Origin: UBA9619 sp964630665
Lineage (GTDB): Bacteria > Pseudomonadota > Gammaproteobacteria > Arenicellales > UBA868
Assembly (NCBI GenBank): GCA_964630665.1
Contig: CAZVVN010000035.1
Location: forward strand, 1-31,743
Direction: 5' to 3'
Length of the DNA stretch: 31,743 nt
The translations under genes were made by a program, and so were the position numbers. The first letter of the stretch is position 1, and each line of letters opens with the position of its first letter. Shown here one piece after another: positions 16,509 to 24,709 of the stretch. The notes under the pieces were generated by a model, which was given only the letters and a program-made list of their open reading frames with translations, was not told the origin of the DNA and did no database searches.

Positions 16509-17957
16509 TCAACCGACCGCACCTTCCAGGCTGATACCTAGCAATGCCTGTGCCTCTACCGCAAACTCCATCGGCAACTCCTTGAATACTTCCTTGCAGA
16601 ATCCGTTAACAATCATCGAGACGGCGTCTTCTTCCGACAGCCCTCGCTGCCGGCAGTAAAATAACTGGTCTTCTCCGATCTTTGATGTGGTTGCCTCGTG
16701 CTCGACGATCGCCGTCGGGTTTCTGACCTCCAGATAAGGAAACGTATGTGCCCCACACCGATCGCCCATCAAAAGAGAATCACACTGAGAGTAGTTCCGC
16801 GCATTTTCGGCGCCCTTTAGCACCTTGACCAGACCGCGATAGGCGTTCTGGCCACGACCTGCCGAAATGCCTTTGGAGACAATGGTGCTGCTGGTCTCCC
16901 GGCCGATGTGAACCATCTTGGTTCCAGTATCGGCCTGCTGACAGTTGTTGGTCAGCGCCACAGAGTAGAACTCTCCGCTCGATCGATCACCTTCCAACAA
17001 CACGCTCGGGTATTTCCAGGTGATCGCCGACCCGGTCTCTACCTGGGTCCACGAAATCTTGGCATCGTCACCCCGACAAGCACCACGCTTGGTGACAAAA
17101 TTGTAAATGCCCCCGCGGCCCTCCTCATCACCGGGATACCAGTTCTGCACAGTCGAGTACTTGATCTGAGCTCCCTTCATAGCGACCAGCTCGACCACTG
17201 CGGCGTGTAACTGGTTCTCATCGCGCATCGGCGCCGTGCATCCCTCAAGATAGCTGACATAACTGTCTTCGTCGGCAATGATCAGGGTCCGTTCAAACTG
17301 GCCTGTGTTCAACGCATTAATCCTGAAGTACGTCGACAGTTCCATCGGGCAGCGCACCCCTTTGGGGATGTAAACGAACGAACCGTCGCTGAAGACAGCC
17401 GAATTAAGGGCGGCGTAGAAATTATCACCGGTGGGTACGACCGTTCCCAGATACCGACTCACCAGTTCCGGGTGCTCCCGCACAGCCTCAGAAAATGGAC
17501 AAAAGATTACCCCCGCTTCGGCAAGCCTACTTTTGAACGTGGTCGCCACTGATACACTGTCGAATACTGCATCTACTGCGACACCGGCCAAGAATTTCTG
17601 TTCTTCCAACGGTATGCCAAGCTTGTTGTAAGTCTCCAGGAGTTTCGGGTCCACCTCATCGAGACTCTGCGGACCATCTGCCTGGCTGCGCGGGGCCGAG
17701 TAGTAGCTGATTTCCTGAAAGTCGATCGGTGCGTAATCGACATGGGCCCAGGCCGGTTCGTTCATACCCTGCCAACGGCGAAATGCATCCAGCCGCCAGT
17801 CGAGCATGAACTCCGGTTCGTTCTTCTTGGCCGAGAGTCTGCGGATCACCCCTTCATCAAGGCCGGGCGGCAGAGTATCCGCCTCGATCTCGGTGACGAA
17901 ACCTTCCTTGTATTCCCTTCCGATCAGGTCACTGATTTCTGTCGCTGAAGAACTCAT
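16509..17957 (-). CDS. sufB: SufB, Fe-S cluster scaffold subunit
   Basis: SufB is the core scaffold that receives sulfur and builds clusters with SufC and SufD. From the ATG at 17957 it has 482 residues, standard for the family. Signatures include KYGIP-like segment NKLGIPLEEQKFLAGVAVDAVFDS, GVRCPMELSTYFRIN, SYVSYLEGCTAPMRDENQLH, and NARNYSQCDSLLMGDRCG, which holds the cysteine equivalent to E. coli Cys405. An alternative start 23 codons upstream (18026) overlaps the regulator gene and is unlikely. AGGGAA just before the ATG serves as ribosome-binding site. Confidence 0.97.
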   Translation of the reverse strand: MSSSATEISDLIGREYKEGFVTEIEADTLPPGLDEGVIRRLSAKKNEPEFMLDWRLDAFRRWQGMNEPAWAHVDYAPIDFQEISYYSAPRSQADGPQSLDEVDPKLLETYNKLGIPLEEQKFLAGVAVDAVFDSVSVATTFKSRLAEAGVIFCPFSEAVREHPELVSRYLGTVVPTGDNFYAALNSAVFSDGSFVYIPKGVRCPMELSTYFRINALNTGQFERTLIIADEDSYVSYLEGCTAPMRDENQLHAAVVELVAMKGAQIKYSTVQNWYPGDEEGRGGIYNFVTKRGACRGDDAKISWTQVETGSAITWKYPSVLLEGDRSSGEFYSVALTNNCQQADTGTKMVHIGRETSSTIVSKGISAGRGQNAYRGLVKVLKGAENARNYSQCDSLLMGDRCGAHTFPYLEVRNPTAIVEHEATTSKIGEDQLFYCRQRGLSEEDAVSMIVNGFCKEVFKELPMEFAVEAQALLGISLEGAVG

Positions 17958-18032
17958 TTCCCTAGGCCTCTCCGAGGGTCCGCCTTCAGACCTGCAAAGC
18001 GAGGCCTGACACCCTGACCTCGGCAACCTTAA

Positions 18033-18545
18033 TCAGCATCGGATCGTACCGGTCAACCGATCGGAATCGACAACGATCGACTGCAAAGAACCGCCCCGCA
18101 GTCCTTGTCGATTCGATTCCTGGCGCTCTGCCACAGCCTGAACCTCCGGCCGACGGACCAGGTTTTTCAACGTGATACCGTCTAGAAACCGATAAATCTC
18201 CTGGCTGAGTTCGGCCCAAAGCTCATGGGTCAGGCACTTTTCACCATCCTGACAGTTGGCCTCACCAGCGCACCGGGTCATGTCAGCTTTTTCATCCACC
18301 GCCCCAATGATTGCTGCGATCGAGATCTCGCCCGCGTCTTTGGCCAGCCGGTAACCCCCGCCCGGGCCCCGGGTCCCTCTGACCAGCGCATCGCGACGCA
18401 ACTTGGCGAACAGTTGCTCCAGATAAGACAGCGAGATCTCCTGATTGACGGCAATATCCTGCAGCGTCACCGGTCGCTTGCCCTGATTAAGTGCAAGATC
18501 CAGCATGGCAGTTACGGCATAACGACCCTTGGTAGTCAAACGCAT
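18033..18545 (-). CDS. iscR: IscR-type Rrf2 transcription regulator of the SUF operon
   Basis: A 170-residue Rrf2-family winged-helix regulator that senses Fe-S status through its own cluster. The winged-helix start MRLTTKGRYAVTAMLDLAL and the wing GPGGGYRL are canonical. The [2Fe-2S] ligands are Cys92, Cys98 and Cys104 (C-x5-C-x5-C), followed by His107, at the same numbers as in E. coli IscR. Glu43, which tunes site choice in E. coli, is also present. It is the first gene of the operon, 75 bp before sufB, so it most likely controls its own promoter at 18672-18700. It could equally be called SufR-like by position, but the ligand pattern is IscR. Confidence 0.94.
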   Translation of the reverse strand: MRLTTKGRYAVTAMLDLALNQGKRPVTLQDIAVNQEISLSYLEQLFAKLRRDALVRGTRGPGGGYRLAKDAGEISIAAIIGAVDEKADMTRCAGEANCQDGEKCLTHELWAELSQEIYRFLDGITLKNLVRRPEVQAVAERQESNRQGLRGGSLQSIVVDSDRLTGTIRC

Positions 18546-18671
18546 GATTTCCCCTTTACCGGTTAACGGCGTGTCGCGAGCGAGGCAGAACCTAACAACT
18601 GTCAGCCCCTGGCATCGCTATCAGATTGAATCGAATACAAAAGCCCATTGAACGCTCAAATCCTGAGGAAA

Positions 18672-18700
18672 ATTATAAGGATTATCTTGCAAATAACCAA
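18672..18700 (-). promoter_or_regulatory. Sigma-70 promoter of the iscR-suf operon
   Basis: On the minus strand TTGGTT (18700-18695) and a perfect TATAAT (18677-18672) are spaced by 17 bp. A consensus TTGACA also occurs upstream at 18713-18708, too far away for this -10. A short inverted repeat CTTG-n8-CAAG spans the -35 and spacer and could be an operator, though it does not clearly match known IscR type 1 or type 2 sites. Transcription would begin near 18665, leaving a leader of about 120 bases. Confidence 0.6.
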
Positions 18701-18727
18701 GTGTTTCTGTCAACTTTTGTTAGATGC

Positions 18728-20434
18728 TCAGATACGCGGTCGAGTCGAGCCGTTCCTTGGTCCAGTAAAGGTCGGGTTCTGCCGCTGCCCGGCAAACCAA
18801 CCGAACACGATCAAGAGAACACCACCGGCACCGACCAGACCACTGACCAAGTTCAACTCGACCGGGCGGGCAGGCTCTGCGAGCACGGCCAAGGCTGCTG
18901 CGACCAACAGCAAAACACACCCCACTAAGATACTGGCGAAGCGACGCTGGCTGGACCTGAATTCTTGCCGCAAACTGTCGATCTCGTCGGAAAATGCCCT
19001 GGGTGTCTGGTTTTCTTCGTGCATACGACGTAACACACCGTGCGCCAGGGCAGGCAGCTCGGGCAACAACGGGACAATCTGCGGCCACTGCTGGCGCAGG
19101 TCGCGCAACAGCGCCCGCGGACCGATCTGTTCTCGCATCCAGCGTTCCAAGAAGGGCTTGGCTGTTTCCCACAGGTCCAGTTGGGGGTACAGCTGTCGGC
19201 CCAGTCCTTCGATGTTCAGCAGCGTCTTCTGCAACAGGATCAGTTGTGGCTGGACAGGCATATTGAATCGTCGGGCCACTTGGAAAAGCCTTATCACCAG
19301 TCGGCCGAATGATATCTCGCTGATCGGCTTGGCAAAGATCGGCTCACAGACGGTACGGACTGCCGATTCGAACTCTTCTGTGGGGGTGTTCGAAGGCACC
19401 CAGCCGGCCCGGATGTGTGCTTGTGCAACCGCCCGGTAATCACGGTTGAAAAATGCCAGAAAGTTCTCGGCAAGATAGCGCTTGTCCGACTCGTTCAGAG
19501 TACCCATGATGCCAAAATCCACGGCCCGGTATTGTCCGTTCGGACCTACGAATATGTTTCCCGGGTGCATGTCCGCATGAAAGAAACCGTCGCGAAATGC
19601 CTGGGTGAAAAAGATCTCGACCCCATTGTGTGCCAGCTGTTTCATATCGACACCGGCATTGCGGATGGCATCGACATCGCGGATAGGAATGCCGCCGACC
19701 CGTTCCATCACCATGACATCGCGTCGTGTATGCTCCCAATAGACTTGCGGGACATAGATGATGTCGGAGTCGGGAAAATTGTGTCGCAGCTGAGTCGCAT
19801 TGGCAGCTTCGCGCATCAGGTCCATCTCGTCATAAATGGTCTTGTGGTATTCGTCGACGATCTCAACCGGACGCAGGCGTCTGCCTTCTGACCAGTGCTT
19901 GTCCGCCAGATAGGCCAGAGCATAGAGTAGGTCGAGGTCCTGATCGATCACGTTCTTGATGCCGGGCCGCAACACTTTGACGACCACGTCAGTCCCGTCA
20001 CACAGCTTCGCCGAGTGCACTTGTGCAACCGAAGCCGATGCTATCGGCTGGCCGTCGAAATCAGACAGGTGTTCCTCCAACGCAACGCCGTAGGACAACT
20101 CGATCACCGCACGTGCCTCGTCGCCCGGGAAAGGCTCCACGTCATCCTGGAGCCGAATCAGTTCGACGGCGATGTCATCGGGAATCAGATCCGGGCGGGT
20201 TGACAACAGTTGGCCGAACTTCACGAAAATCGGGCCGAGTTCTTCAAGAGCCTCACGCAGTCTCTGACCGCGCGATTTGTCCAGTTTGCGTGACCAGTAG
20301 CCTGGCAGCAGGTAGAGCAGACAGCGATACCCTCTGAACAGATGCAGTGTCATGACAAACTCGTCCAGCCCGTGCCGCACCAAGATCCGCACGATTCGAA
20401 ACAACCGCCCTGTCTGTCGCCAGCCTACGACCAA
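18728..20434 (-). CDS. ubiB: UbiB, ABC1/ADCK-type atypical kinase for ubiquinone synthesis
   Basis: UbiB is a membrane-anchored kinase-like ATPase needed for ubiquinone synthesis. The 568-residue protein shows the family hallmarks: the KxGQ motif in FVKFGQLLSTRPDLIP, the alanine-rich nucleotide loop ASVAQVHSA followed by VVVKVLRPG, the catalytic-loop equivalent FFHADMHPGNIFV and the DFG equivalent VDFGIMG. Two C-terminal membrane helices (FASILVGCVLLLVAAALAVL and LVGAGGVLLIVFGWFAG) are also typical. I take the TTG at 20434 as the start: it lies three bases after the ubiJ stop with GGAG 8 bases upstream, and gives the usual N-terminus. The ubiE-ubiJ-ubiB order matches E. coli. Confidence 0.95.
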   Translation of the reverse strand: MVVGWRQTGRLFRIVRILVRHGLDEFVMTLHLFRGYRCLLYLLPGYWSRKLDKSRGQRLREALEELGPIFVKFGQLLSTRPDLIPDDIAVELIRLQDDVEPFPGDEARAVIELSYGVALEEHLSDFDGQPIASASVAQVHSAKLCDGTDVVVKVLRPGIKNVIDQDLDLLYALAYLADKHWSEGRRLRPVEIVDEYHKTIYDEMDLMREAANATQLRHNFPDSDIIYVPQVYWEHTRRDVMVMERVGGIPIRDVDAIRNAGVDMKQLAHNGVEIFFTQAFRDGFFHADMHPGNIFVGPNGQYRAVDFGIMGTLNESDKRYLAENFLAFFNRDYRAVAQAHIRAGWVPSNTPTEEFESAVRTVCEPIFAKPISEISFGRLVIRLFQVARRFNMPVQPQLILLQKTLLNIEGLGRQLYPQLDLWETAKPFLERWMREQIGPRALLRDLRQQWPQIVPLLPELPALAHGVLRRMHEENQTPRAFSDEIDSLRQEFRSSQRRFASILVGCVLLLVAAALAVLAEPARPVELNLVSGLVGAGGVLLIVFGWFAGQRQNPTFTGPRNGSTRPRI

Positions 20435-20437
20435 TCG

Positions 20438-21034
20438 TCAATCTCCGGATGTTTGGCGTTCAAGCTTATCGACTCTCTGTTCCAGGCGGTCTGTGCTCTC
20501 CCGAAGGCGGGCCGCCTCGTTCAAGAATCGCTCAAGCCGTGGGCCAGTCACCAACAGGTGTTTCTCTTCTTTAAGAACTTCCCCGAGGTTCGCTGCAATC
20601 GATTCACCAGCCTGGGTTAACCAGCCGGCGATATCTCGGAAACCTGTAGATATTTTTCTTGCCGGTGTGTCCCCGACAACCTGAGACAGTGCTTCCTCCA
20701 GGTCCAGTGAACCAAGAACAACTCTGAGTTGTTCTGCAGTTTCTGGATCTCCGCTGACCTGCAGCGCAGCATCTGGCTGGAATGAGCTTCGGATACTCGC
20801 AGCTGTGCCTTGTAAGTAGTCCCCAAAGTGGCCACTGATAGTGACGTCCGCGGGTTGCTCTGATGCTCGCCTCACCTGTACTCCATCTTTCCCTGGTAAC
20901 ACGTGGATTATTCGATCCAGATCACTGATCTGTAGCGCAATCACTTTACCGATCAGCGGTTGCATCTTTTCCAGCGACACAGCATCCAAGGCGAGAACCC
21001 CGTTTATCAAGCGCTCTATTATCTGTTCTATCAT
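20438..21034 (-). CDS. ubiJ: UbiJ, ubiquinone-complex accessory protein with SCP2 domain
   Basis: The 198-residue protein has an N-terminal SCP2-like lipid-binding domain (about residues 5-110; ADVTISGHFGDYLQ is recognisable). A C-terminal charged coiled coil follows (about 165-195, EAARLRESTDRLEQRVDKLER). UbiJ organises the cytosolic Ubi complex in aerobic ubiquinone synthesis and partners with UbiK through such coiled coils. Sequence conservation in this family is low, so position between ubiE and ubiB is a major part of the evidence. It starts 32 bp after ubiE and ends three bases before ubiB. Confidence 0.9.
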   Translation of the reverse strand: MIEQIIERLINGVLALDAVSLEKMQPLIGKVIALQISDLDRIIHVLPGKDGVQVRRASEQPADVTISGHFGDYLQGTAASIRSSFQPDAALQVSGDPETAEQLRVVLGSLDLEEALSQVVGDTPARKISTGFRDIAGWLTQAGESIAANLGEVLKEEKHLLVTGPRLERFLNEAARLRESTDRLEQRVDKLERQTSGD

Positions 21035-21066
21035 TACCCTAGGGCCTTGCTCGGCTCAGACAACGA

Positions 21067-21828
21067 TCAGTATCTGAATCCACAGTGCAATACCACGATC
21101 CCACCGCTGAGATTGTGGTAGCCCACATCGTCGAGACCAGAGGCCTGCATCATGTCTTTCAGGGTCTGCGGGTCTGGGTGGCGACGGATAGATTCAACCA
21201 GATACCGATAGCTCGCCTCATCGCCTGCAACAATTTTGCCAAGACGGGGAATGACGTTGAATGAGTAGAAATCGTAACACCGCGCCAGAAAATCGGCCTG
21301 CGGTCTTGAGAACTCTAGCACCAGTAAGCGACCCCCGGGGCGAAGCATACTGGCCATCGACTCAAGAGCCGACGTGATCCGCGTGACATTGCGCAAACCA
21401 AACGCGATGCAGACGCAGTCGAACTGGCGATCTTTGAGTGGTAGATTCTCGGCATCGCCGATCAGATAATCCACGTTACCAACGACACCCCCATCCACCA
21501 GTCGGGTTCTCCCCAGACCCAGCATCTCGGGGTTGATGTCAATTGCGACTACGCGGCCCCTCTCCCCGACCTTGTCAGCGAACCGGCGGGTCAGATCGCC
21601 TGTACCGGCAGCAACGTCGAGCACTTGTTGACCCGGCCGAACAGCGCTGCGACTGATGAGAAAATCTTTCCACAGACGGTGCCCACCCATCGACATTAGA
21701 TCATTCATCAGATCGTAACGACGCGCAACCGATCGGAAAACATCGGCTACAAGCGGTGCTTTTTCATCTTGCGCCACTCTGACAAAACCGAAGTCGGCCA
21801 TCGCGGGTCTGGTATCTTGTGTTTCCAC
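21067..21828 (-). CDS. ubiE: Ubiquinone/menaquinone C-methyltransferase UbiE
   Basis: SAM-dependent methyltransferase acting on the quinone ring in ubiquinone (and menaquinone) synthesis. From the GTG at 21828 the protein has 253 residues. Visible motifs are FRSVARRYDLMNDLMSMGGHRLWK, the SAM-binding LDVAAGTGDLT, AFGLRNV and LRPGGRLLVLEFSRP, all diagnostic of UbiE. Start choice is uncertain: the frame opens with a GTG at 21864, a second GTG at 21828 aligns best with E. coli UbiE, and an ATG at 21801 lacks a ribosome-binding site. It is 62 bp after hemB and heads the ubi cluster. Confidence 0.93.
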   Translation of the reverse strand: METQDTRPAMADFGFVRVAQDEKAPLVADVFRSVARRYDLMNDLMSMGGHRLWKDFLISRSAVRPGQQVLDVAAGTGDLTRRFADKVGERGRVVAIDINPEMLGLGRTRLVDGGVVGNVDYLIGDAENLPLKDRQFDCVCIAFGLRNVTRITSALESMASMLRPGGRLLVLEFSRPQADFLARCYDFYSFNVIPRLGKIVAGDEASYRYLVESIRRHPDPQTLKDMMQASGLDDVGYHNLSGGIVVLHCGFRY

Positions 21829-21890
21829 GATTACGGGCCATCTCCTGTGCCAGCGTGAGGACACCTCGGGCGAGCTTGAACAGGCCCTTT

Positions 21891-22898
21891 TCAGCCTTCT
21901 CCTAGCCAGCTGGCAACTTCTTCAGCGAAGTAGGTCAGAATAGCATCTGCACCGGCACGCTTGAAGCCCAACAGCGCCTCGCTCACCACCTGGCGACGTT
22001 CCAACCAGCCATTAGCGATGGCCGCCGACAACATCGAGTATTCACCGCTGACCTGGTAAACAAACGTCGGCACACCCAGTTCGCGTTTGACCCGGCTGAC
22101 GATATCCAGGTACGGCATGGCGGGCTTGACCATCACCATGTCGGCCCCTTCGGCCACATCTAGTTCGACCTCCCGGATAGCCTCATCGGAGTTTCCTGGA
22201 TCGGCCTGGTAGGAATATTTATCGGCCCCAGCCAGATTGCCGGCAGAACCAATGGCATCACGAAACGGACCATAAAAACCGGACGCATATTTGGCCGAAT
22301 AGGCAAGAATTCTCGTGTTGACGTGACCGTTGGTTTCAAACGACTGACGAATTTCACCGATCCGTCCATCCATCATGTCAGATGGTGCAACGATCTGAGT
22401 GCCCGCATCGGCATGACAAAGAGCCTGCCTGACCAGGACTTCAACGGTCGCATCGTTGACCACATAGCCACTATCATCAATCAGGCCGTCCTGGCCATGG
22501 CTGGTATAAGGATCAAGCGCCACATCTGTGATCACACCGAGATCTGGCAGATGTTCACGCAGCGCCCGCACCGTTCTTGGTATTAATCCGTCCGGGTTGT
22601 AGGCTTCTTCGGCATTGGGCGTCTTACGATCGGTACTGATCACGGGGAAAAGTGCAATAGCAGGGATATCGAGCTCGACCAGGTGTTCTGCCTTGGCCAA
22701 CACTAAATCGGTACTGAGGCGTTCGATAGCCGGCATAGAGGGTATCGATTCGCGCTGGTTTTCACCTTCACAGACGAACAGCGGTTGAATGAGATCATCG
22801 CAGCTCAGCCGGGATTCGCATACCAACCGTCGATTGAACCGGTCGCGCCGTAACCGGCGCATACGTACGCGGGGATAACCTTTCATCGGGTATTCCAT
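21891..22898 (-). CDS. hemB: Delta-aminolevulinic acid dehydratase (porphobilinogen synthase), Mg type
   Basis: HemB condenses two 5-aminolevulinate molecules to porphobilinogen in heme and, where made, B12 synthesis. The 335-residue protein has both active-site lysines, Lys203 (YSAKYASGFYGP) and Lys258 (VMVKPAMPYLD). The metal-site segment at residues 125-138 is DVALDPYTSHGQDG, with Asp and Ala in place of the zinc cysteines, as in Pseudomonas, so the enzyme should be zinc-independent and Mg-activated. The ATG at 22898 abuts the adk stop (TGAATG). A second ATG at 22886 has GGAA upstream and may be the real start. Confidence 0.96.
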   Translation of the reverse strand: MEYPMKGYPRVRMRRLRRDRFNRRLVCESRLSCDDLIQPLFVCEGENQRESIPSMPAIERLSTDLVLAKAEHLVELDIPAIALFPVISTDRKTPNAEEAYNPDGLIPRTVRALREHLPDLGVITDVALDPYTSHGQDGLIDDSGYVVNDATVEVLVRQALCHADAGTQIVAPSDMMDGRIGEIRQSFETNGHVNTRILAYSAKYASGFYGPFRDAIGSAGNLAGADKYSYQADPGNSDEAIREVELDVAEGADMVMVKPAMPYLDIVSRVKRELGVPTFVYQVSGEYSMLSAAIANGWLERRQVVSEALLGFKRAGADAILTYFAEEVASWLGEG

Positions 22899-24167
22899 TC
22901 AGCGTCGCCCGGGTATTTTTCCTGATGCTTTCTTCCGGGAACCCTTTTTAGCAGCGACTTTCTTCGCCACCTTCTTTACGACCTTTGTCGCCACCGACTT
23001 TTTCTTCAGTGGTGCTTTTGCCGATGCCTTTTTCTGGGCACCCTTCTTGGCAGCGGCTTTCTTCGCCACCTTCTTTACGACCTTTGTCGCCACCGACTTT
23101 TTCTTCAGTGGTGCTTTTGCCGATGCCTTTTTCTGGGCACCCTTCTTGGCAGCGGCTTTCTTCGCCACCTTCTTTACGACCTTTGCCGCCAGCGGCTTTT
23201 TCTTAAGCGGTGCTTTTGCCGATGCCTTTTTCTGGGTGCCCTTCTTGGCGGTGACTTTCTTCGCCACCTTCCTTACAGCCTTTGCTGCCACAGGCTTTTT
23301 CTTCAGCTTCTTGATTACTGGTTTGTTGGCAGTTCTGCTGCTCGACATTTTTCCCGCGCCAGCGTTTTTCGGTTTTCTACCCCGAGCGGAATCGATCGAA
23401 TGGTCTTCGTCAGTCACTTCCTGACGCACCACTGTACCACCACTGATCACCGTCACCATGTTGCCAGTTGGGTCACGTCGCTTTTCAGCGACGGTGACTT
23501 TTTTCTCCAACGGACGGATCTCGGTGTCAACGATCTCACAGATGTGCCCAAAGATCTTCGCTGGATCCCCGCTGCCATCGACCGTGCGCAGCTTGTGCTG
23601 GGCCTTGAAATAGGTAATCAATGGTGCAGTGTCCCGGTCATAAGCCTCCAGGCGTGCCTTTACTGATCGCTGATTGTCGTCCGGCCTCTGGACAAAGTTT
23701 CGAGACCCACACTGGTCGCAGATACCCCGTTTTGCCGGGGGTGAAAAGTACCGGTTGTAGGTTGTGCCACATTCACCGCACTCAGTTCTACCGGTCGTCC
23801 GCTTCACGACCACGGCGGGATCCATCGAAAAATGCAGCGCTAGCTGCAACGGACGATTCATCCATCCAAGCCGGGTATCCAGTTGCTGGGCCTGAGGAAT
23901 CGTCCGTGGGAAACCATCAAGGATAAACCCACGTTTGCATTCGGAGCTGCGAAGCTGGTCGGTGACCGCATCGATGACGAGGTCATCCGAGACCAGTTCA
24001 CCACTTTTCATGATCGATTCGACCTTCCGGCCGAGTTCGGTTTTCTCCGCCACTGCCCGGCGCAGGATCTCACCGCTTGAGATCTGTGGTACGCGGTACT
24101 TCTCGGCCATGAGCCTGGCTTGGGTCCCTTTCCCGGAACCGGGTGCTCCCAACAACACAATTCGCAT
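22899..24167 (-). CDS. adk: Adenylate kinase fused to a lysine/alanine-rich histone-H1-like tail
   Basis: Residues 1-214 are a full adenylate kinase (2 ADP to ATP and AMP). The P-loop GAPGSGKGT is at 7-15 and the AMP-site segment FILDGFPRT at 81-89. The LID has four zinc cysteines at 130, 133, 150 and 153, and RSVKARLEAYDRDTAPL follows. Normal Adk ends near residue 215, but this frame continues to residue 422. Residues 215-275 are a charged linker with ISGGTVVRQEV. From about 277 four 33-residue repeats rich in Lys (about 13 of 33) and Ala (about 9 of 33) resemble the tails of AlgP or H1-like bacterial proteins. The ATG at 24167 (MRIVLLG) has AGGG seven bases upstream; the adjacent ATG at 24170 is an alternative. 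Tail function is unknown. Confidence 0.93.
   Translation of the reverse strand: MRIVLLGAPGSGKGTQARLMAEKYRVPQISSGEILRRAVAEKTELGRKVESIMKSGELVSDDLVIDAVTDQLRSSECKRGFILDGFPRTIPQAQQLDTRLGWMNRPLQLALHFSMDPAVVVKRTTGRTECGECGTTYNRYFSPPAKRGICDQCGSRNFVQRPDDNQRSVKARLEAYDRDTAPLITYFKAQHKLRTVDGSGDPAKIFGHICEIVDTEIRPLEKKVTVAEKRRDPTGNMVTVISGGTVVRQEVTDEDHSIDSARGRKPKNAGAGKMSSSRTANKPVIKKLKKKPVAAKAVRKVAKKVTAKKGTQKKASAKAPLKKKPLAAKVVKKVAKKAAAKKGAQKKASAKAPLKKKSVATKVVKKVAKKAAAKKGAQKKASAKAPLKKKSVATKVVKKVAKKVAAKKGSRKKASGKIPGRR
22944..23339 (-). repeat. Four tandem 99-bp repeats encoding the Adk tail
   Basis: Repeat units start at 22944, 23043, 23142 and 23241. Units 22944 and 23043 differ at only about three bases, and unit 23142 is slightly more diverged. 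The fourth (23241-23339), which encodes the N-terminal end of the array, is degenerate in its second half. Each unit is 33 codons, so copy-number changes keep the frame. The near identity points to recent duplication and possible length variation between strains. Confidence 0.9.
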
Positions 24168-24244
24168 CATTCGACCCTAATTTCAGTTATTTTGTAGATC
24201 TCAAGACCCAGCGACTCCCTAATGCTGGATCCTTAATCTCCGCT

Positions 24245-24261
24245 CCCCGGAAAAATCGGGG
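24245..24261 (-). other. Short hairpin at the 5' end of the adk transcript
   Basis: CCCCG and CGGGG form a 5-bp GC stem around a 7-base AT-rich loop. It coincides with the predicted start of the adk transcript from the promoter just upstream, so it would cap the 5' end of the mRNA, possibly stabilising it. Confidence 0.4.
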
Positions 24262-24266
24262 CGTCT

Positions 24267-24294
24267 ACTATAGTTTCGTTTAGCGGCCTGTCAA
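24267..24294 (-). promoter_or_regulatory. Sigma-70 promoter for adk-hemB
   Basis: The minus strand has a consensus TTGACA (24294-24289), a 16-bp spacer and TATAGT (24272-24267), one base from TATAAT. This is the best-matching promoter in the window. Transcription would start near 24260 with a leader of about 93 bases before adk. With no obvious internal promoter, it could also serve hemB and the ubi genes. Confidence 0.7.
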
Positions 24295-24709
24295 TGTATC
24301 TCGGCCATTAAAACTACTGATTGATCTCTCAGACTGCTCTGATAACCAGATGATTCGGCTTCAGGCTAAAATCCCGGGTATTCAGCCCGGCATGACTACA
24401 ATGGCCAGAAGTGACCATAGACCGAATACCCGGCTCGTTTTTCTGGCAAGTTCACCGGGCAAGCTATATGGTGCGCGAGCACCGCTCAGGACGAATTCCG
24501 CTATCGGTACTCCGTTAAAGACCGGAAGAGCTTCCTGGAACTGATCTTATCGAGTACGGTGACCATGCGTAATGCGTCAGTGGACTCGGGAGATTCGAAT
24601 CTGATCATAACTGGTAGAGACAAGGTGTCGTGTTCGGTGTGATAGACGCCGACCTGAACTAGAGCTTCGGGTCGTCAGATTGGCATAAACGCGGGATCAG
24701 GAACACAGA
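24295..24709. other. Gene-free 415-bp spacer before the phosphofructokinase gene
   Basis: No protein family, tRNA or known structured RNA is recognisable. It contains a hairpin CCGGG-n7-CCCGG (about 24370-24390) without a T tract, and a 12-bp palindrome AGATTCGAATCT near 24590. A 64-codon open frame at 24350-24544 has no family features. A ribosome-binding site AGGA precedes the ATG at 24710, but I see no convincing promoter for that gene. Confidence 0.5.

Noticed and set aside
18648..19439. 263-codon plus-strand frame
   Set aside because: Antisense to the C-terminal part of ubiB; Ser/Arg-rich with no motif.
24350..24544. 64-codon plus-strand frame in the large spacer
   Set aside because: No ribosome-binding site, recognisable motif or coherent composition; likely chance.
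24585..24610. tRNA-like TTCGAATC sequence
   Set aside because: The flanking bases do not form a T arm, and no acceptor, D or anticodon stem fits.
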